Positions 1 to 9,340 are shown, numbered from the stretch's first letter. The stretch: 64,000 nt of DNA from CAVOAK01 sp963664465 (GCA_963664465.2 CAXXSU010000011.1:124001-188000), one strand, 5' to 3'. Notes: generated by a model from the sequence alone, not told the origin. Numbers and translations are program-made.

Positions 1-26
1 ATGGCCAGTGATGGTGAATTATCTTA

Positions 27-1065
27 ATAGGGTATCCTATTCGCTCTCGTAGTGGCAAGATGTTGTGATGGCCGAGAATACTGCCCATCCCGTTGGCGGG
101 ATCGATTACCCTCGCACGCTTATGGAATTTGACGACTGGTTCGCTTCTGAGGCCGCCTGTGCGGATTTTCTTCGGCGTGTCCGTTGGCCTGCCGGGTTTC
201 GGTGTCCGGCCTGCGGGGGAACCGAGGCGTGGGTGACGGCCAGGGGCCAACAGCGATGTGCGGGATGCCAACGTCAGACGTCGCCGACCGCGGGGACGAT
301 CTTCGAGGGTACGCGGAAACCGTTGCGGCTTTGGTTCCAGGCGATGTGGTATGTGACGCATCAGAAGCACGGCGTCAGTGCGCTTGGGGTTCAACGAATA
401 CTCGGCCTGGGCGGTTATCAAACGGCTTGGACATGGCTCCATAAGCTGCGCCGGGCCATGGTTCGACCGGGCAGAGAGCTTCTGAATGGCGAGGTCGAGG
501 TCGACGAAACCTATGTGGGCGGCCGGGAGGTTGGCGTTACGGGGCGGAAAACAAACAAGAAATCGATTGTCGCGATTGCCGCCGAAATCCGGGGTCGGGG
601 CACCGGTCGTATCCGCATGGCGCGTGTCGAGGACGCATCCGCCGAGAGCCTCATTCCTTTCGTCCAAACGGCTGTGTGCCCGGGAGCAACGATTCGAACC
701 GATGGCTGGCGAGCCTACAACGGTCTCACGGGAGTCGGCTTCGAACACCAGCCGAAAAATATTTCCGCCAGCGGCGACCCAGCCCACATTGTCATGCCCC
801 AAGTTCATCGGGTAGCCGGCCTCCTTGATCGGTGGTGGCTGGGTATTCACCATGGGGCTATTAGCGCCTCCCAGCTTGATTACTATCTGGACGAGTTCAC
901 GTTCCGCTTCAATCGCCGCCGATCCAAAGCTCGCGGCCTCCTGTTCTATCGACTCCTCCAGCAAGCAGTGCAACTGGAGCCCGTGCCATACAAGAAGCTC
1001 GTCGGGGGCAGACCCAGCCCTGCCCCCCAGATCTAGGCACTACGAGAGCGAATAGGATACCCTAT
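27..1065 (+). mobile_element. IS1595-family insertion sequence, copy A
   Basis: A complete element with inverted ends reading ATAGGGTATCCTATTCGC at the left (from 27) and its complement at the right (to 1065); the end match continues to about 28 bp. It is flanked by an 8-bp direct repeat TTATCTTA (19-26 and 1066-1073), the target-duplication length usual for this family. It carries one transposase gene. A copy at 31879-32917 differs from it by one base in the transposase (C at 359, A at 32211). The flanking DNA is AT-rich. Confidence 0.9.
68..1036 (+). CDS. IS1595-family transposase (ISXO2-like), copy A
   Basis: The protein catalyses cut or copy transposition of its own element. The N-terminal region (about residues 40-70) has a zinc ribbon with CPAC and CAGC pairs, followed by a linker helix region. 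The DDE-type catalytic core follows: the first Asp is in VDETYVGG, the second in RTDGWRAY, and the last acidic residue is probably the Glu of YLDEFTFRFNRR. At about 322 residues the length is normal for the family, and it looks intact. A GTG three bases upstream (65) directly precedes the ATG and either could start translation. Compared with the second copy it has His instead of Asn shortly after the zinc ribbon (WYVTHQ). Confidence 0.9.
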   Translation: MAENTAHPVGGIDYPRTLMEFDDWFASEAACADFLRRVRWPAGFRCPACGGTEAWVTARGQQRCAGCQRQTSPTAGTIFEGTRKPLRLWFQAMWYVTHQKHGVSALGVQRILGLGGYQTAWTWLHKLRRAMVRPGRELLNGEVEVDETYVGGREVGVTGRKTNKKSIVAIAAEIRGRGTGRIRMARVEDASAESLIPFVQTAVCPGATIRTDGWRAYNGLTGVGFEHQPKNISASGDPAHIVMPQVHRVAGLLDRWWLGIHHGAISASQLDYYLDEFTFRFNRRRSKARGLLFYRLLQQAVQLEPVPYKKLVGGRPSPAPQI

Positions 1066-1142
1066 TTATCTTATTACCTTATTATAGCCTTATTAATCTA
1101 CTATGCCGTCGTATCTTTATCCACTTAACTCGTTGAAAAGAT

Positions 1143-1218
<76 letters not shown>

Positions 1219-1349
1219 GCCCGTGGAAGCCGCGATGTGGCGTCCCAATCAAAACGGCCCCGCCTATAGCAAAGCACCGCGGCTTTGTCGATGGCGACGA
1301 GCGTGCCTGCGACAGCCTCACGTTCTTCCAGGCCGAGTCAGGCTTTCGG

Positions 1350-1511
1350 TTATGGAACCAGCCCTTCAAGCATTCGCGCCCTAAACTGCTGCTGCAACCA
1401 AAGCGCTCTGGTCGCCTCCTGCGTCTGCCGTCGTCGAACATTCTGCTGCAACAGCACTTGTTGCCATTGCGCACGCTGTTGGTTGCGGAGCTGGACGACA
1501 TAGGGCAACAC
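1350..1511 (-). CDS. possible small protein or gene remnant (53 aa)
   Basis: In the 580-bp stretch between tRNA-Lys and rodA I see only one frame that looks protein-like. On the minus strand it runs from a GTG at 1511, with a GGGGGAG Shine-Dalgarno-like run 7 nt upstream, to a TAA at 1350. The product is Gln/Arg-rich (a long probable helix containing QQRAQWQQVLLQQN and WLQQQFRARMLEG). The same frame stays open upstream to a TGA near 1632 without a normal start, so it may be the tail of a broken gene. I do not recognise it. The complementary strand is also open over part of it, so coding is uncertain. Confidence 0.25.
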   Translation of the reverse strand: MLPYVVQLRNQQRAQWQQVLLQQNVRRRQTQEATRALWLQQQFRARMLEGLVP

Positions 1512-1798
1512 GCAGCCGCTCCCCCCGGATTCCGCGTCGATTTGCAGACCCTTAATCGGCTGACAGGCGGCCGGGCCGGTCGGCAGGATGGCAGGCGGCG
1601 GGCGGCAAGGCTGCGGGAAGCGCCGCCCTCATCCAACATGCTTGATGCGCCTTCATTTCGACGATCCCTGCGACCATGCCGTGCCCCCCGTCAGGGGTAC
1701 GTCTGTGGCATCAAAAGCAGCAAAATCCGCGCCAGCGGATTGCCGCCAGGCAGGACGGCATTGCGCTTCGACATTTGGCAGCGACTCTGCGTGGTGCG

Positions 1799-2950
1799 CT
1801 AGGCGACGGGCTCCATGCCACTGCGGCCGATGCGGACGTCGCGGTGGATGTTGACGCTCATCAGCAAGCCAAAGCCGACAAGGACCGTCAGCATCGCCGT
1901 GCCACCATAGGAGATCAACGGCAGCGGCACGCCGACCACGGGAATCAGGCCTGTCACCATGGCGATATTGCTGAAAACGTAGAGGAAGAATGTGGTGGTA
2001 ACGCCGAGCCCAAGCAGTCGTGCAAACTGGCTTCGGGCGCGCCAGGAAATAGCCATGCCATAGACGATAAGGAGCGTATAGAGCCCAAGCAGCCCCAAGG
2101 CGCCGACCAATCCGAACTCCTCCGCCAACATCGTAAAGATGAAATCGGTTTGCTTTTCGGGCAGGAAGTTCAAATGGCTTTGCGTGCCGGACAAGAAGCC
2201 CTTGCCCGTGATGTGGCCGGAGCCGAGCGCGATTTTTGACTGCAGGATGTGATAGCCCGCACCCAAGGGATCTCGTTCCGGATCGAAGAAGGTGAGAATG
2301 CGCTGCTTTTGATAGCCATGCAGCAATGTCCAGCTGAGCGGGATCGAGCCAAGCCCGAATACGAGAACGAGCACGAATTTCCAAATGCGAACGCCGGCGG
2401 CGAAAAACAGCACGCCGCTGCCGAGGACCAACATGCCGGCCGTGCCGAGATCGGGCTGGCGCAGCATCAGGAGCGCCGGCGCCGCTACCAGCAGAAGCGG
2501 CGTCAAGAGGTGGGAGGGACGACCGATGTCGGCAAAAGTGATGCCATGGAAGTAGCGGGCGAGCGCCAGCACCAGCGCGATCTTCACGAGTTCCGATGGC
2601 TGCAGTTGGAACAATCCAAGGTCGATCCAACGTTGTGCGCCCATGCCACTCGTGCCAATCACCTCGACGGCGCCGAGCAATCCCAGCGTTAGCGCATAGA
2701 TCAGGTAGGCGTATTTCAGCCACACGCGAATATCGATCAGCGCCACCGTCAGCATGACGACCAGGCCGAAGCCGAACCGCACGATCTGGCGCGACGCCCA
2801 TGGTTCGTAAGTGCCGTTTGCCGCTGACACCAGCATCGTAAAGCCGATGCAGGCGACCGCGATGATCAGCACGACCATGATCCAATTGACGTGCCACAAC
2901 TTCTCGGCAAGCGTCATGCGTGGCGTCGCAAACCGATCCTGGATGGTCAT
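1799..2950 (-). CDS. rodA: peptidoglycan glycosyltransferase RodA
   Basis: A SEDS-family membrane glycosyltransferase that polymerises lipid II into glycan strands during lateral wall growth, working with the transpeptidase PBP2 encoded just upstream. The 383-residue protein has about ten hydrophobic segments starting near residue 22. The SEDS signatures are present: QPSELVKIALVLALARYF mid-protein and PLPLISYGGTAML near the C-terminus. Family length is about 370-420. It is the last gene of the mreB-mreC-mreD-mrdA-rodA run and starts 36 bp after the PBP2 stop codon, so co-transcription is likely. Confidence 0.95.
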   Translation of the reverse strand: MTIQDRFATPRMTLAEKLWHVNWIMVVLIIAVACIGFTMLVSAANGTYEPWASRQIVRFGFGLVVMLTVALIDIRVWLKYAYLIYALTLGLLGAVEVIGTSGMGAQRWIDLGLFQLQPSELVKIALVLALARYFHGITFADIGRPSHLLTPLLLVAAPALLMLRQPDLGTAGMLVLGSGVLFFAAGVRIWKFVLVLVFGLGSIPLSWTLLHGYQKQRILTFFDPERDPLGAGYHILQSKIALGSGHITGKGFLSGTQSHLNFLPEKQTDFIFTMLAEEFGLVGALGLLGLYTLLIVYGMAISWRARSQFARLLGLGVTTTFFLYVFSNIAMVTGLIPVVGVPLPLISYGGTAMLTVLVGFGLLMSVNIHRDVRIGRSGMEPVA

Positions 2951-2986
2951 GAGGTCACGACACTCTTTGCAATCGTCGCCACCGGC

Positions 2987-4843
2987 CTAGGTTGCGCTCG
3001 CGCGCACGAGCCGCTCTGGGCCGTCAAGGCCGAGGCGCTGCACTTCGGTCAGAATATCTCGCGCCATCGGCGCCGCCTTCCGCGCACCGGCGCCCCCATG
3101 CTCGACGACGACGGAGATCGCGTAACGCGGCCGGTCGACCGGTGCAAAGCCAATGAAGAGCGCGTGATCACGATCCTTCCAAGGGCGATCGGCATTCTTT
3201 TTCACGCCTTGTTCGCGCTCGAGTAAAGTGATGCGCCGCACTTGCGAGGTCCCGGTCTTTCCACCCATCGCCCACTTGGCTCGCCTGATGCGCGACGCGT
3301 GGGCGGTGCCGGTCGGCGCATTGACGACGTCCGAAAGCGCGCCGACCATGAACTTCAGAGACGCGGGCGAGAAGCCAAGTGAAGGAGGCCTGTCGTCCGG
3401 CGGCGGGCTCGAACCTAGTTCTGAAGCGCCCAGCAGGTTCGGTGTCACTCTGCGTCCTCCGTTAACAATCTGGGCCGTCATCGTCGCTAGCTGTAGCGGC
3501 GTCGTCAACACGTAGCCCTGACCAATCCCGGTTACCAACGTCTCGCCACCTTGCCAGGCCGCATTCAGCACCGTGCGTTTCCAACTTCGCGTTGGAATTA
3601 GTCCCGGCTGTTCGCCCGCAAGATCGATGCCCATGCGCGCGCCCAGGCCGAACCGTTTCGCCATCACTGCGATACGGTCGACGCCCAGTCGGCGCGCCAT
3701 TTCGTAGAACCAAACGTCGCACGATTCACGGATTGCGCCGTGCATCGCCAGCGCTCCATGCCCATGTTCCTTCCAGCAATGAAAACGCTGATTGCCGAGG
3801 TCGACGTATCCCTCGCAAAACACTCTCGTATCGCTGGAAATCCCCGCCTCCAGCGCCGCCATGGCGACAATTGGCTTGAACGTTGATCCCGGTGCGTACT
3901 GCCCCGCAATCGCCTTGTTGATGAGCGGCGCGTCCGTATTGCTCGTCAGTGCATCCCAAGCCGCTGTGCTCAGGCCCTCGTTAAAGGCATTGGGATCGAA
4001 ACTCGGCGTCGACACCATGGCTAGAATGTCGCCGCTGTCGACATCGAGAACCACGATAGAAGCGCTCCGTTCGTTCTCAATCTGACGCGTGACGAACTGC
4101 TGCAGTCCGAGATCGAGCGTCAGCGAGACCTTTTGACCGGCCTGTCCCTCGTTGCGCCTAAGCTCGCGGATCACCCGGCCGAGCGCGTTGACTTCCACCT
4201 GACTGTTGCCGGCCGTGCCACGCAACACCGAATCATAACGTTTCTCGATGCCATTTTTGCCAACGCGAAATTCGGGCAATTCGAGCAGTGGGTCACCTGT
4301 CAGCTCGTCCTCCGACACGGCCGCGACGTAACCCAATACGTGGGCGAGCGCAGGACCGTGAGGGTAGTGGCGTGATTGGCCGACATCGATGCTGATCCCA
4401 GGAAGATTGGGAGCGTTGACCTCGACCCGGCTCACCTCCTCCCAGCTCAAGTTGTCTCGAACCGTTATCGGCACGAATGCGCGGCGCCGGCGCACGCCGC
4501 GTTCGACCCGGCGAATGTCGTGCGCCGAAAGATCGATCAGCCGGCCCAACGCGGAGAGGGTGGCGCTGATGTCGCTTGTTTGCTCGGGCACGACAACCAC
4601 ACGATAATTCTGTGTATTGACCGCCAGCGGCGTTCCGTGTCGATCGACGATGAAACCGCGTGGCGGCGGCAGTAGCAGGAGGTTGATGCGGTTTTCGTCC
4701 GCCAACATCCGGTAGCGGTCCGACTCAACGACCTGCAAGTAATAGAGACGCCCCGCAAGCGCGCTCAAGAAAGCGGCTTTGCCGCCGGCGATAAGCGCCA
4801 TCCGCCGATTGAAAATTTTGGAGCGGCTCTTCTCTGAGCGCAT
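2987..4843 (-). CDS. mrdA: penicillin-binding protein 2
   Basis: The elongasome D,D-transpeptidase that cross-links peptidoglycan made by RodA. An N-terminal membrane anchor (about residues 15-35) is followed by the PBP dimerisation region and the transpeptidase domain. The active-site motifs are visible: SxxK as GSTFKP near residue 320, SxN replaced by SCD in RESCDVWFY as is usual in PBP2, and KTG in GGKTGTSQ near residue 528. I chose the ATG at 4843 (MRSEKSRSK) because it sits one base after the mreD stop codon; a longer frame upstream only overlaps mreD. That close coupling implies co-translation. Confidence 0.93.
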   Translation of the reverse strand: MRSEKSRSKIFNRRMALIAGGKAAFLSALAGRLYYLQVVESDRYRMLADENRINLLLLPPPRGFIVDRHGTPLAVNTQNYRVVVVPEQTSDISATLSALGRLIDLSAHDIRRVERGVRRRRAFVPITVRDNLSWEEVSRVEVNAPNLPGISIDVGQSRHYPHGPALAHVLGYVAAVSEDELTGDPLLELPEFRVGKNGIEKRYDSVLRGTAGNSQVEVNALGRVIRELRRNEGQAGQKVSLTLDLGLQQFVTRQIENERSASIVVLDVDSGDILAMVSTPSFDPNAFNEGLSTAAWDALTSNTDAPLINKAIAGQYAPGSTFKPIVAMAALEAGISSDTRVFCEGYVDLGNQRFHCWKEHGHGALAMHGAIRESCDVWFYEMARRLGVDRIAVMAKRFGLGARMGIDLAGEQPGLIPTRSWKRTVLNAAWQGGETLVTGIGQGYVLTTPLQLATMTAQIVNGGRRVTPNLLGASELGSSPPPDDRPPSLGFSPASLKFMVGALSDVVNAPTGTAHASRIRRAKWAMGGKTGTSQVRRITLLEREQGVKKNADRPWKDRDHALFIGFAPVDRPRYAISVVVEHGGAGARKAAPMARDILTEVQRLGLDGPERLVRASAT

Positions 4844-4844
4844 T

Positions 4845-5360
4845 TCAGGCGACCCGTGGCAAAGTGCGTTGTGCGCGAACAAACGCCCAGGCAAATAACG
4901 GATAAATCGCCACCGTCATGAGGTAGGCGAAGACTGCTGGCCGCGGAATGATCAGCGCGCCAAAACTAAGCGACATGAGAATCCACTGCATGATCGCCGC
5001 TCCAGCAGCTAGCATCATGAATCCCCACCATACAACAAGGAAAGACTTCTCCAAGAAAAGACGGCGTTGTGATCCGGTAACCCAGTAGGCAACGAGCAGT
5101 ATTAAGGCCTGTATGCCCATTGGTCCCCCAGTGAGGATGTCATGCAGTAGCCCCACAAGAAAGACCGCGGCCGCCGGCAACAGGTCTGGGCGGTGAAGCG
5201 CCCAGTAGTAGACCGCCATCAACGCCAGCGAGGGGATCACCGCCGAATAGCCGGGAATATGTAGCGGCACGACGCTGACGATAACGAGGGCAACGGCTAT
5301 CAGTGATGGCGTCAGCATGCGCGCCACCAGGTCAAGGCGCTGCCAGACGGCCGACTTCAT
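4845..5360 (-). CDS. mreD: rod shape-determining protein MreD
   Basis: A small polytopic inner-membrane protein (171 residues) of the elongasome that links MreB/MreC to the wall synthases. Five to six hydrophobic segments fill the protein, including one at residues 15-36 and one containing AAAVFLVGLLHDILTGGPMG, the best-conserved MreD region. Length and position between mreC and mrdA are typical. Its start overlaps the mreC stop by 4 bp, and its stop lies one base from the PBP2 start, so the three genes form one translationally coupled unit. Confidence 0.93.
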   Translation of the reverse strand: MKSAVWQRLDLVARMLTPSLIAVALVIVSVVPLHIPGYSAVIPSLALMAVYYWALHRPDLLPAAAVFLVGLLHDILTGGPMGIQALILLVAYWVTGSQRRLFLEKSFLVVWWGFMMLAAGAAIMQWILMSLSFGALIIPRPAVFAYLMTVAIYPLFAWAFVRAQRTLPRVA

Positions 5361-6265
5361 TGCCCGGCGCTAATTCCGCGGGCCGGTTCGCCTGTCTGTG
5401 AATTCGCAATCGCTGGGGTGATCGCTGATCCGCCGCTGCCGCCATAATCAACCAGCAGCACGTCTTCGATTCGATCCCAATCGACGAACGGTGCGACCCG
5501 GACGCCCGCCTTACCGATCGACGATACAGTGCCGATTCTCAGGCCGGCCGGAAACACGCCACCATGGCCCGAGGTGACGATATCGTCGCCTGGTTTCACC
5601 TGCGCATTTGCAGATAGATAAAGCAGCCGCTGCTGTGGGCTGTTATCGCCCGCCAAAACCGCCCGAGAGCGCGAGCTAGCGACAAGCACTGGAATTCGAC
5701 TGTTGAGATCGCTGATGAGCAGGATCCGCGCGGACGTCTGTCCGACTTCGGCGACCCGGCCAATCAAGCCGGCACCGACGATCGCTGCTTGGCCCTTGGC
5801 AACACCGTCGCGGCCCCCAGCGTTAACAAGCAGGCTACGTACGAATGCACCACCTGAATCGGCAACTACGCGGGCCGCCACGTATCTTGCGGGAGGCTCG
5901 GGCACGTAGCGTAGAAGATCGCGCAAGCGCGTGTTTTCAGCCTCAACTTGCTGCGCCATACTCCGCCATGCTTGCAAGCGCACATTCTCTTCCCGCAGCG
6001 TGGCATTCTCGCTACGCAGGATTGCGAGCTGTCGGACTTCGTCAACGATCTCGGCGACGGTTGCCACCGGGCGTGATAACGCGTCCAGAACCGGCGCAGT
6101 GGCATCAATAACCACGACTCTCGTGCGCTCGAAGACTGTCGGATCGGCCTTTCCGAAGAGCAGGACCGCAACCGCGGACAACAGCAAAAACAAAAAAGTG
6201 AACCGCTGTGCCAGGCTTCGAATAGGCGCGGCAAGCCTTTGAACGCGTCCCTGACGATTTGCCAA
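5357..6265 (-). CDS. mreC: rod shape-determining protein MreC
   Basis: A bitopic inner-membrane protein that organises the elongasome in the periplasm. A transmembrane segment lies at about residues 22-40 (FTFLFLLLSAVAVLLFG), a coiled coil follows at about 70-115 (ILRSENATLREENVRLQ), and then come the paired beta-barrel domains with conserved GLIGRV and DLNSRIPV stretches. The 302-residue length is normal. The gene lies 76 bp downstream of mreB and overlaps mreD by 4 bp. The C-terminal 25 residues after LLVDYGG are a low-complexity tail. Confidence 0.93.
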   Translation of the reverse strand: MANRQGRVQRLAAPIRSLAQRFTFLFLLLSAVAVLLFGKADPTVFERTRVVVIDATAPVLDALSRPVATVAEIVDEVRQLAILRSENATLREENVRLQAWRSMAQQVEAENTRLRDLLRYVPEPPARYVAARVVADSGGAFVRSLLVNAGGRDGVAKGQAAIVGAGLIGRVAEVGQTSARILLISDLNSRIPVLVASSRSRAVLAGDNSPQQRLLYLSANAQVKPGDDIVTSGHGGVFPAGLRIGTVSSIGKAGVRVAPFVDWDRIEDVLLVDYGGSGGSAITPAIANSQTGEPARGISAGQ

Positions 6266-6328
6266 AACTTCCTCCGACCCTTGAGCGCGCTAGTTCCTCC
6301 CTCCAACCGCACGCATCCGTTTCACTTG

Positions 6329-6354
6329 CTAGTACATCCCACTAGTACATCCCA
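6329..6354. repeat. 13-bp tandem duplication across the mreB stop codon
   Basis: The 13-mer ctagtacatccca is present twice in a row (6329-6341 and 6342-6354). On the minus strand each copy encodes the last residues GMY and a TAG stop, so the duplication repeats the end of mreB, including its stop codon, without changing the protein. Confidence 0.9.
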
Positions 6355-7382
6355 ATGAGGACGCTCCTCAACGTCTTCATTTCCTCCAGACAACGGCCCG
6401 TACCCATGGCCACACACGATAGCGGATCGTCGGCAATCGAGACCGGAAGGCCGGTCGCATGCCGAAGTACGAAATCGAGATTACCGAGCAATGCCCCACC
6501 GCCGGTCAACACGATCCCCTTGTCGACAATGTCCGCGGCGAGTTCGGGCGCAGTATGTTCCAGCGCCACCTTTACCGCCTCTATGATGGCACCGACAGGC
6601 TCGGCCATACTCTCGGCAATCTGGCGTTCGCTGATCACCAGCTCCTTGGGAACGCCATTCATGAGGTCGCGCCCCTTGATCTCCATGACCGCACCATCGC
6701 CATCTTCCGGCGGACAGGCCGAGCCGATCTGTTTCTTGATTCGCTCCGCACTGCCCTCGCCGACAAGCAGGTTATGGTTGCGCCGGATATAGGCGATGAT
6801 CGCCTCGTCCATCTTGTCGCCGCCAACACGCACCGAACGGGAGTAGACGATGCCGCCCAGCGAAAGCACGGCAACCTCTGTCGTCCCGCCGCCGATATCG
6901 ACAACCATCGACCCGGTCGGCTCGGTAACCGGCAGACCCGCACCGATCGCCGCCGCCATTGGCTCCTCGATCAGGAAAACACGGCGTGCACCGGCGCTCT
7001 CCGCGGAATCCTGGATCGCACGGCGTTCAACCGCTGTCGAACCAGACGGCACGCAGATAATCACCTGCGGGCTCGCAAAACTGCGCCGGTTATGAACCTT
7101 GCGGATGAAGTGTTTGATCATTTCTTCCGCAACTTCGAAGTCGGCGATCACACCATCGCGCAATGGCCGGATCGCTTGGATATTGCCGGGCGTCCGCCCG
7201 AGCATCATCTTCGCCTCGTCGCCGACAGCCAATACTTGGTTGCGGCCCTTAACCTGAGCGATTGCGACCACCGATGGCTCATTCAAGACGATGCCGCGTC
7301 CCTTGACGTAGACAAGGGTGTTGGCCGTCCCAAGATCGATTGCCATATCGGCCGACAGCATGCCGAGAAGTCTTGCGAACAT
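6342..7382 (-). CDS. mreB: rod shape-determining protein MreB
   Basis: The bacterial actin that forms membrane-bound filaments steering the elongasome. The actin-fold nucleotide motifs are clear: AIDLGTANTLVYVKGRG in phosphate loop 1, DIGGGTTEVAVLS in phosphate loop 2, and LTGGGALLGNLD in the adenosine region. The 346-residue length is standard. It is the first gene of the mre operon and lies downstream of leuA on the same strand, with a 70-bp gap that could hold its promoter. Its last codons and stop are tandemly duplicated. Confidence 0.97.
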   Translation of the reverse strand: MFARLLGMLSADMAIDLGTANTLVYVKGRGIVLNEPSVVAIAQVKGRNQVLAVGDEAKMMLGRTPGNIQAIRPLRDGVIADFEVAEEMIKHFIRKVHNRRSFASPQVIICVPSGSTAVERRAIQDSAESAGARRVFLIEEPMAAAIGAGLPVTEPTGSMVVDIGGGTTEVAVLSLGGIVYSRSVRVGGDKMDEAIIAYIRRNHNLLVGEGSAERIKKQIGSACPPEDGDGAVMEIKGRDLMNGVPKELVISERQIAESMAEPVGAIIEAVKVALEHTAPELAADIVDKGIVLTGGGALLGNLDFVLRHATGLPVSIADDPLSCVAMGTGRCLEEMKTLRSVLIGMY

Positions 7383-7452
7383 GGTTAGACCCTAACCCCG
7401 CCAATCTTGAACCCGCCACGGTTCGCATCACCGGCAATATATCCCATCATGA

Positions 7453-9036
7453 CTACGCCGAAAGCGCCGCTGGCGCAGTTTTCTCTCGTTTGACAAACAG
7501 CTTGTTCAGCGCGTGTATATACGATCGCGCCGAAGCGACAAGCGTATCAGTATCGGCGCCTTGACCATTCACCGTCTTGCCATCTTCCTCAAGGCGGACC
7601 GTAACCTCCGCTTGTGCGTCCGTTCCACCAGTCACTGCGTGAACTTGGTAGAGCAGCAGCTTCGCCTCATGCGGGCACAAATTTGTGACCGCATTGAACG
7701 TCGCGTCAACCGGTCCGGCGCCAGTGGCTTTCGTGGCCATCAATTCGCCGTCGATCTCCAATTCGAGTTCCGCCGACTGTGGACCCTTTGAACCAGCGAT
7801 CACTTGCAACGATACGAAACGGATGCGGTCATGGGCGCGCATCACCTCATCGTCAACAAGGGCGACTATGTCCTCGTCAAAGACATCTTTCTTTTTGTCG
7901 GCCAAATCCTTGAAACGCGCAAATGCGTCTTCAATCGCATTCTCGCCCAGCTCGTATCCGAGTTCCTGTAATTTTGTACGGAAGGCGTGTCGACCGGAAT
8001 GCTTGCCCATTACCAAGCTCGACGTTTTGAGCCCAACGGACTCCGGCGTCATGATCTCGTATGTCTGCGCATTCTTGAGAACGCCATCCTGGTGGATGCC
8101 AGCCTCATGCGCAAACGCATTGGCGCCGACAATTGCCTTGTTAGGCTGCACGGAGAATCCGGTGATGGTCGACAATAAGTGGCTTGCGCGGGTGATATTC
8201 GTGGCCCGCACATTGGTGTGATAGGGCATTGCGTCATTTCGCACGCGAAGCGCCATAACGACTTCTTCCATCGCCGTATTTCCAGCGCGCTCGCCGATAC
8301 CGTTAATGGTGCACTCAACCTGACGCGCGCCGCTGCCAATCGCGGCCAGCGAATTGGCGACCGCCAAACCCAAATCGTTGTGACAATGAACCGAGATCAC
8401 CGCCTTGTCGATGTTGGGCACACGTTCCTTGAGCATGGTGATAAGCGCGGAAAATTCCTCGGGCACGGTGTATCCGACCGTGTCCGGAATATTGATCGTC
8501 GATGCGCCAGCCTTGATGGCCGACTCGACGCAGCGGCACAGGAAGTCATGGTCGCTCCGTGTCGCATCTTCCGGGCTCCACTCGACATCGTCGCAGAGGT
8601 TGCGTGCATGGGTGACGGCACTTACCAACGCCTCATGCACCGCACTGGACTCCATCTGCAACTTGTACTTCATATGCAGATCGCTGGTTGCGAGAAAGGT
8701 GTGGATGCGGGGTTGCTTCGCGTGCTGCAACGCCTCCCAGGCTCGGTCTATGTCTTTGCGGCCAGCCCGCGCAAGACCAGCAACTTTCGCTTCCTTGACT
8801 TGCCTGGCGATGGCTGCAACTGCCTCGAAGTCGCCATTCGATGCGATCGGAAAACCCGCCTCAATAACATCAACGCCGAGTTCCTCGAGAATTTCGGCGA
8901 TCCGCATTTTTTCCTCTAGATTCATCGAACAGCCTGGCGACTGTTCGCCGTCCCGCAAGGTCGTATCGAAAATGATGACCCTGTTGGCCTCGTCTTGGGC
9001 GACGGTCTTTTTGGTGCGTTTCTTAGCTGCGCTCAT
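7453..9036 (-). CDS. leuA: 2-isopropylmalate synthase
   Basis: Condenses acetyl-CoA with 2-oxoisovalerate in the first committed step of leucine synthesis. The TIM-barrel catalytic domain starts with IIFDTTLRDGEQSPG (about residue 22) and contains the metal-binding HCHNDLGLAVANS motif; a linker and the C-terminal leucine-binding regulatory domain (about 390-510) follow. The 527-residue length matches the long bacterial form that is feedback-inhibited by leucine. The ATG at 9036 follows an AGAGGAATTT Shine-Dalgarno. The ilv genes upstream on the same strand supply its substrate. Confidence 0.96.
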   Translation of the reverse strand: MSAAKKRTKKTVAQDEANRVIIFDTTLRDGEQSPGCSMNLEEKMRIAEILEELGVDVIEAGFPIASNGDFEAVAAIARQVKEAKVAGLARAGRKDIDRAWEALQHAKQPRIHTFLATSDLHMKYKLQMESSAVHEALVSAVTHARNLCDDVEWSPEDATRSDHDFLCRCVESAIKAGASTINIPDTVGYTVPEEFSALITMLKERVPNIDKAVISVHCHNDLGLAVANSLAAIGSGARQVECTINGIGERAGNTAMEEVVMALRVRNDAMPYHTNVRATNITRASHLLSTITGFSVQPNKAIVGANAFAHEAGIHQDGVLKNAQTYEIMTPESVGLKTSSLVMGKHSGRHAFRTKLQELGYELGENAIEDAFARFKDLADKKKDVFDEDIVALVDDEVMRAHDRIRFVSLQVIAGSKGPQSAELELEIDGELMATKATGAGPVDATFNAVTNLCPHEAKLLLYQVHAVTGGTDAQAEVTVRLEEDGKTVNGQGADTDTLVASARSYIHALNKLFVKREKTAPAALSA

Positions 9037-9123
9037 ATTTCAAAATTCCTCTGCTAAGTCGGGAGATCACTCATGCGCTTGGTCCTAACCCCCGAACGCA
9101 CATGGCCGATCCGGCACTGGCAT

Positions 9124-9276
9124 TCAGGGGCGACTAAGTCGACCCAAGAGCTTCCCGGTAAGCAGACCAACTTTGTGTGAGATCGGCGCCTCCGACCCCG
9201 CAATTTTGCTAACGCAAAGCGCAGCATTGGGATGCCAGACACAGCGGCGCGATTCGGCTTGTCCAATGTCCTTCAT
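9124..9276 (-). CDS. small ORF in the leuA leader (50 aa), possible leader peptide
   Basis: On the minus strand an ATG at 9276 follows GGCGGAG with about 10 nt spacing, and the frame runs 50 codons to a TGA at 9124, 87 bp before leuA. The first part (MKDIGQAESRRCVWHPNAAL) has no family signature I know. The last 14 residues (GLLTGKLLGRLSRP) are leucine-rich, with five Leu in eleven codons. This would suit a leucine-sensing leader peptide, although 50 codons is long for one and I did not find a convincing terminator/antiterminator pair. An unrelated small protein is equally possible. Confidence 0.4.
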   Translation of the reverse strand: MKDIGQAESRRCVWHPNAALCVSKIAGSEAPISHKVGLLTGKLLGRLSRP

Positions 9277-9334
9277 TAGAACGTTACTCCGCCTGATCCC
9301 AACTTATGCTCCGCAAAAAACAACTGAATTAGTA

Positions 9335-9340
9335 ATTATA
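9335..9340 (-). promoter_or_regulatory. candidate -10 element for leuA
   Basis: A perfect TATAAT on the minus strand lies in an AT-rich stretch (9311-9400), about 60 bp upstream of the small leader ORF and 300 bp upstream of leuA. I see no good -35 hexamer at 16-18 bp. The rest of 9277-9518 holds nothing I can support. Confidence 0.35.

Noticed and set aside
1653..2897. Long minus-strand frame overlapping rodA
   Set aside because: Arg/His/Gly-rich, no family features; a shadow of rodA.
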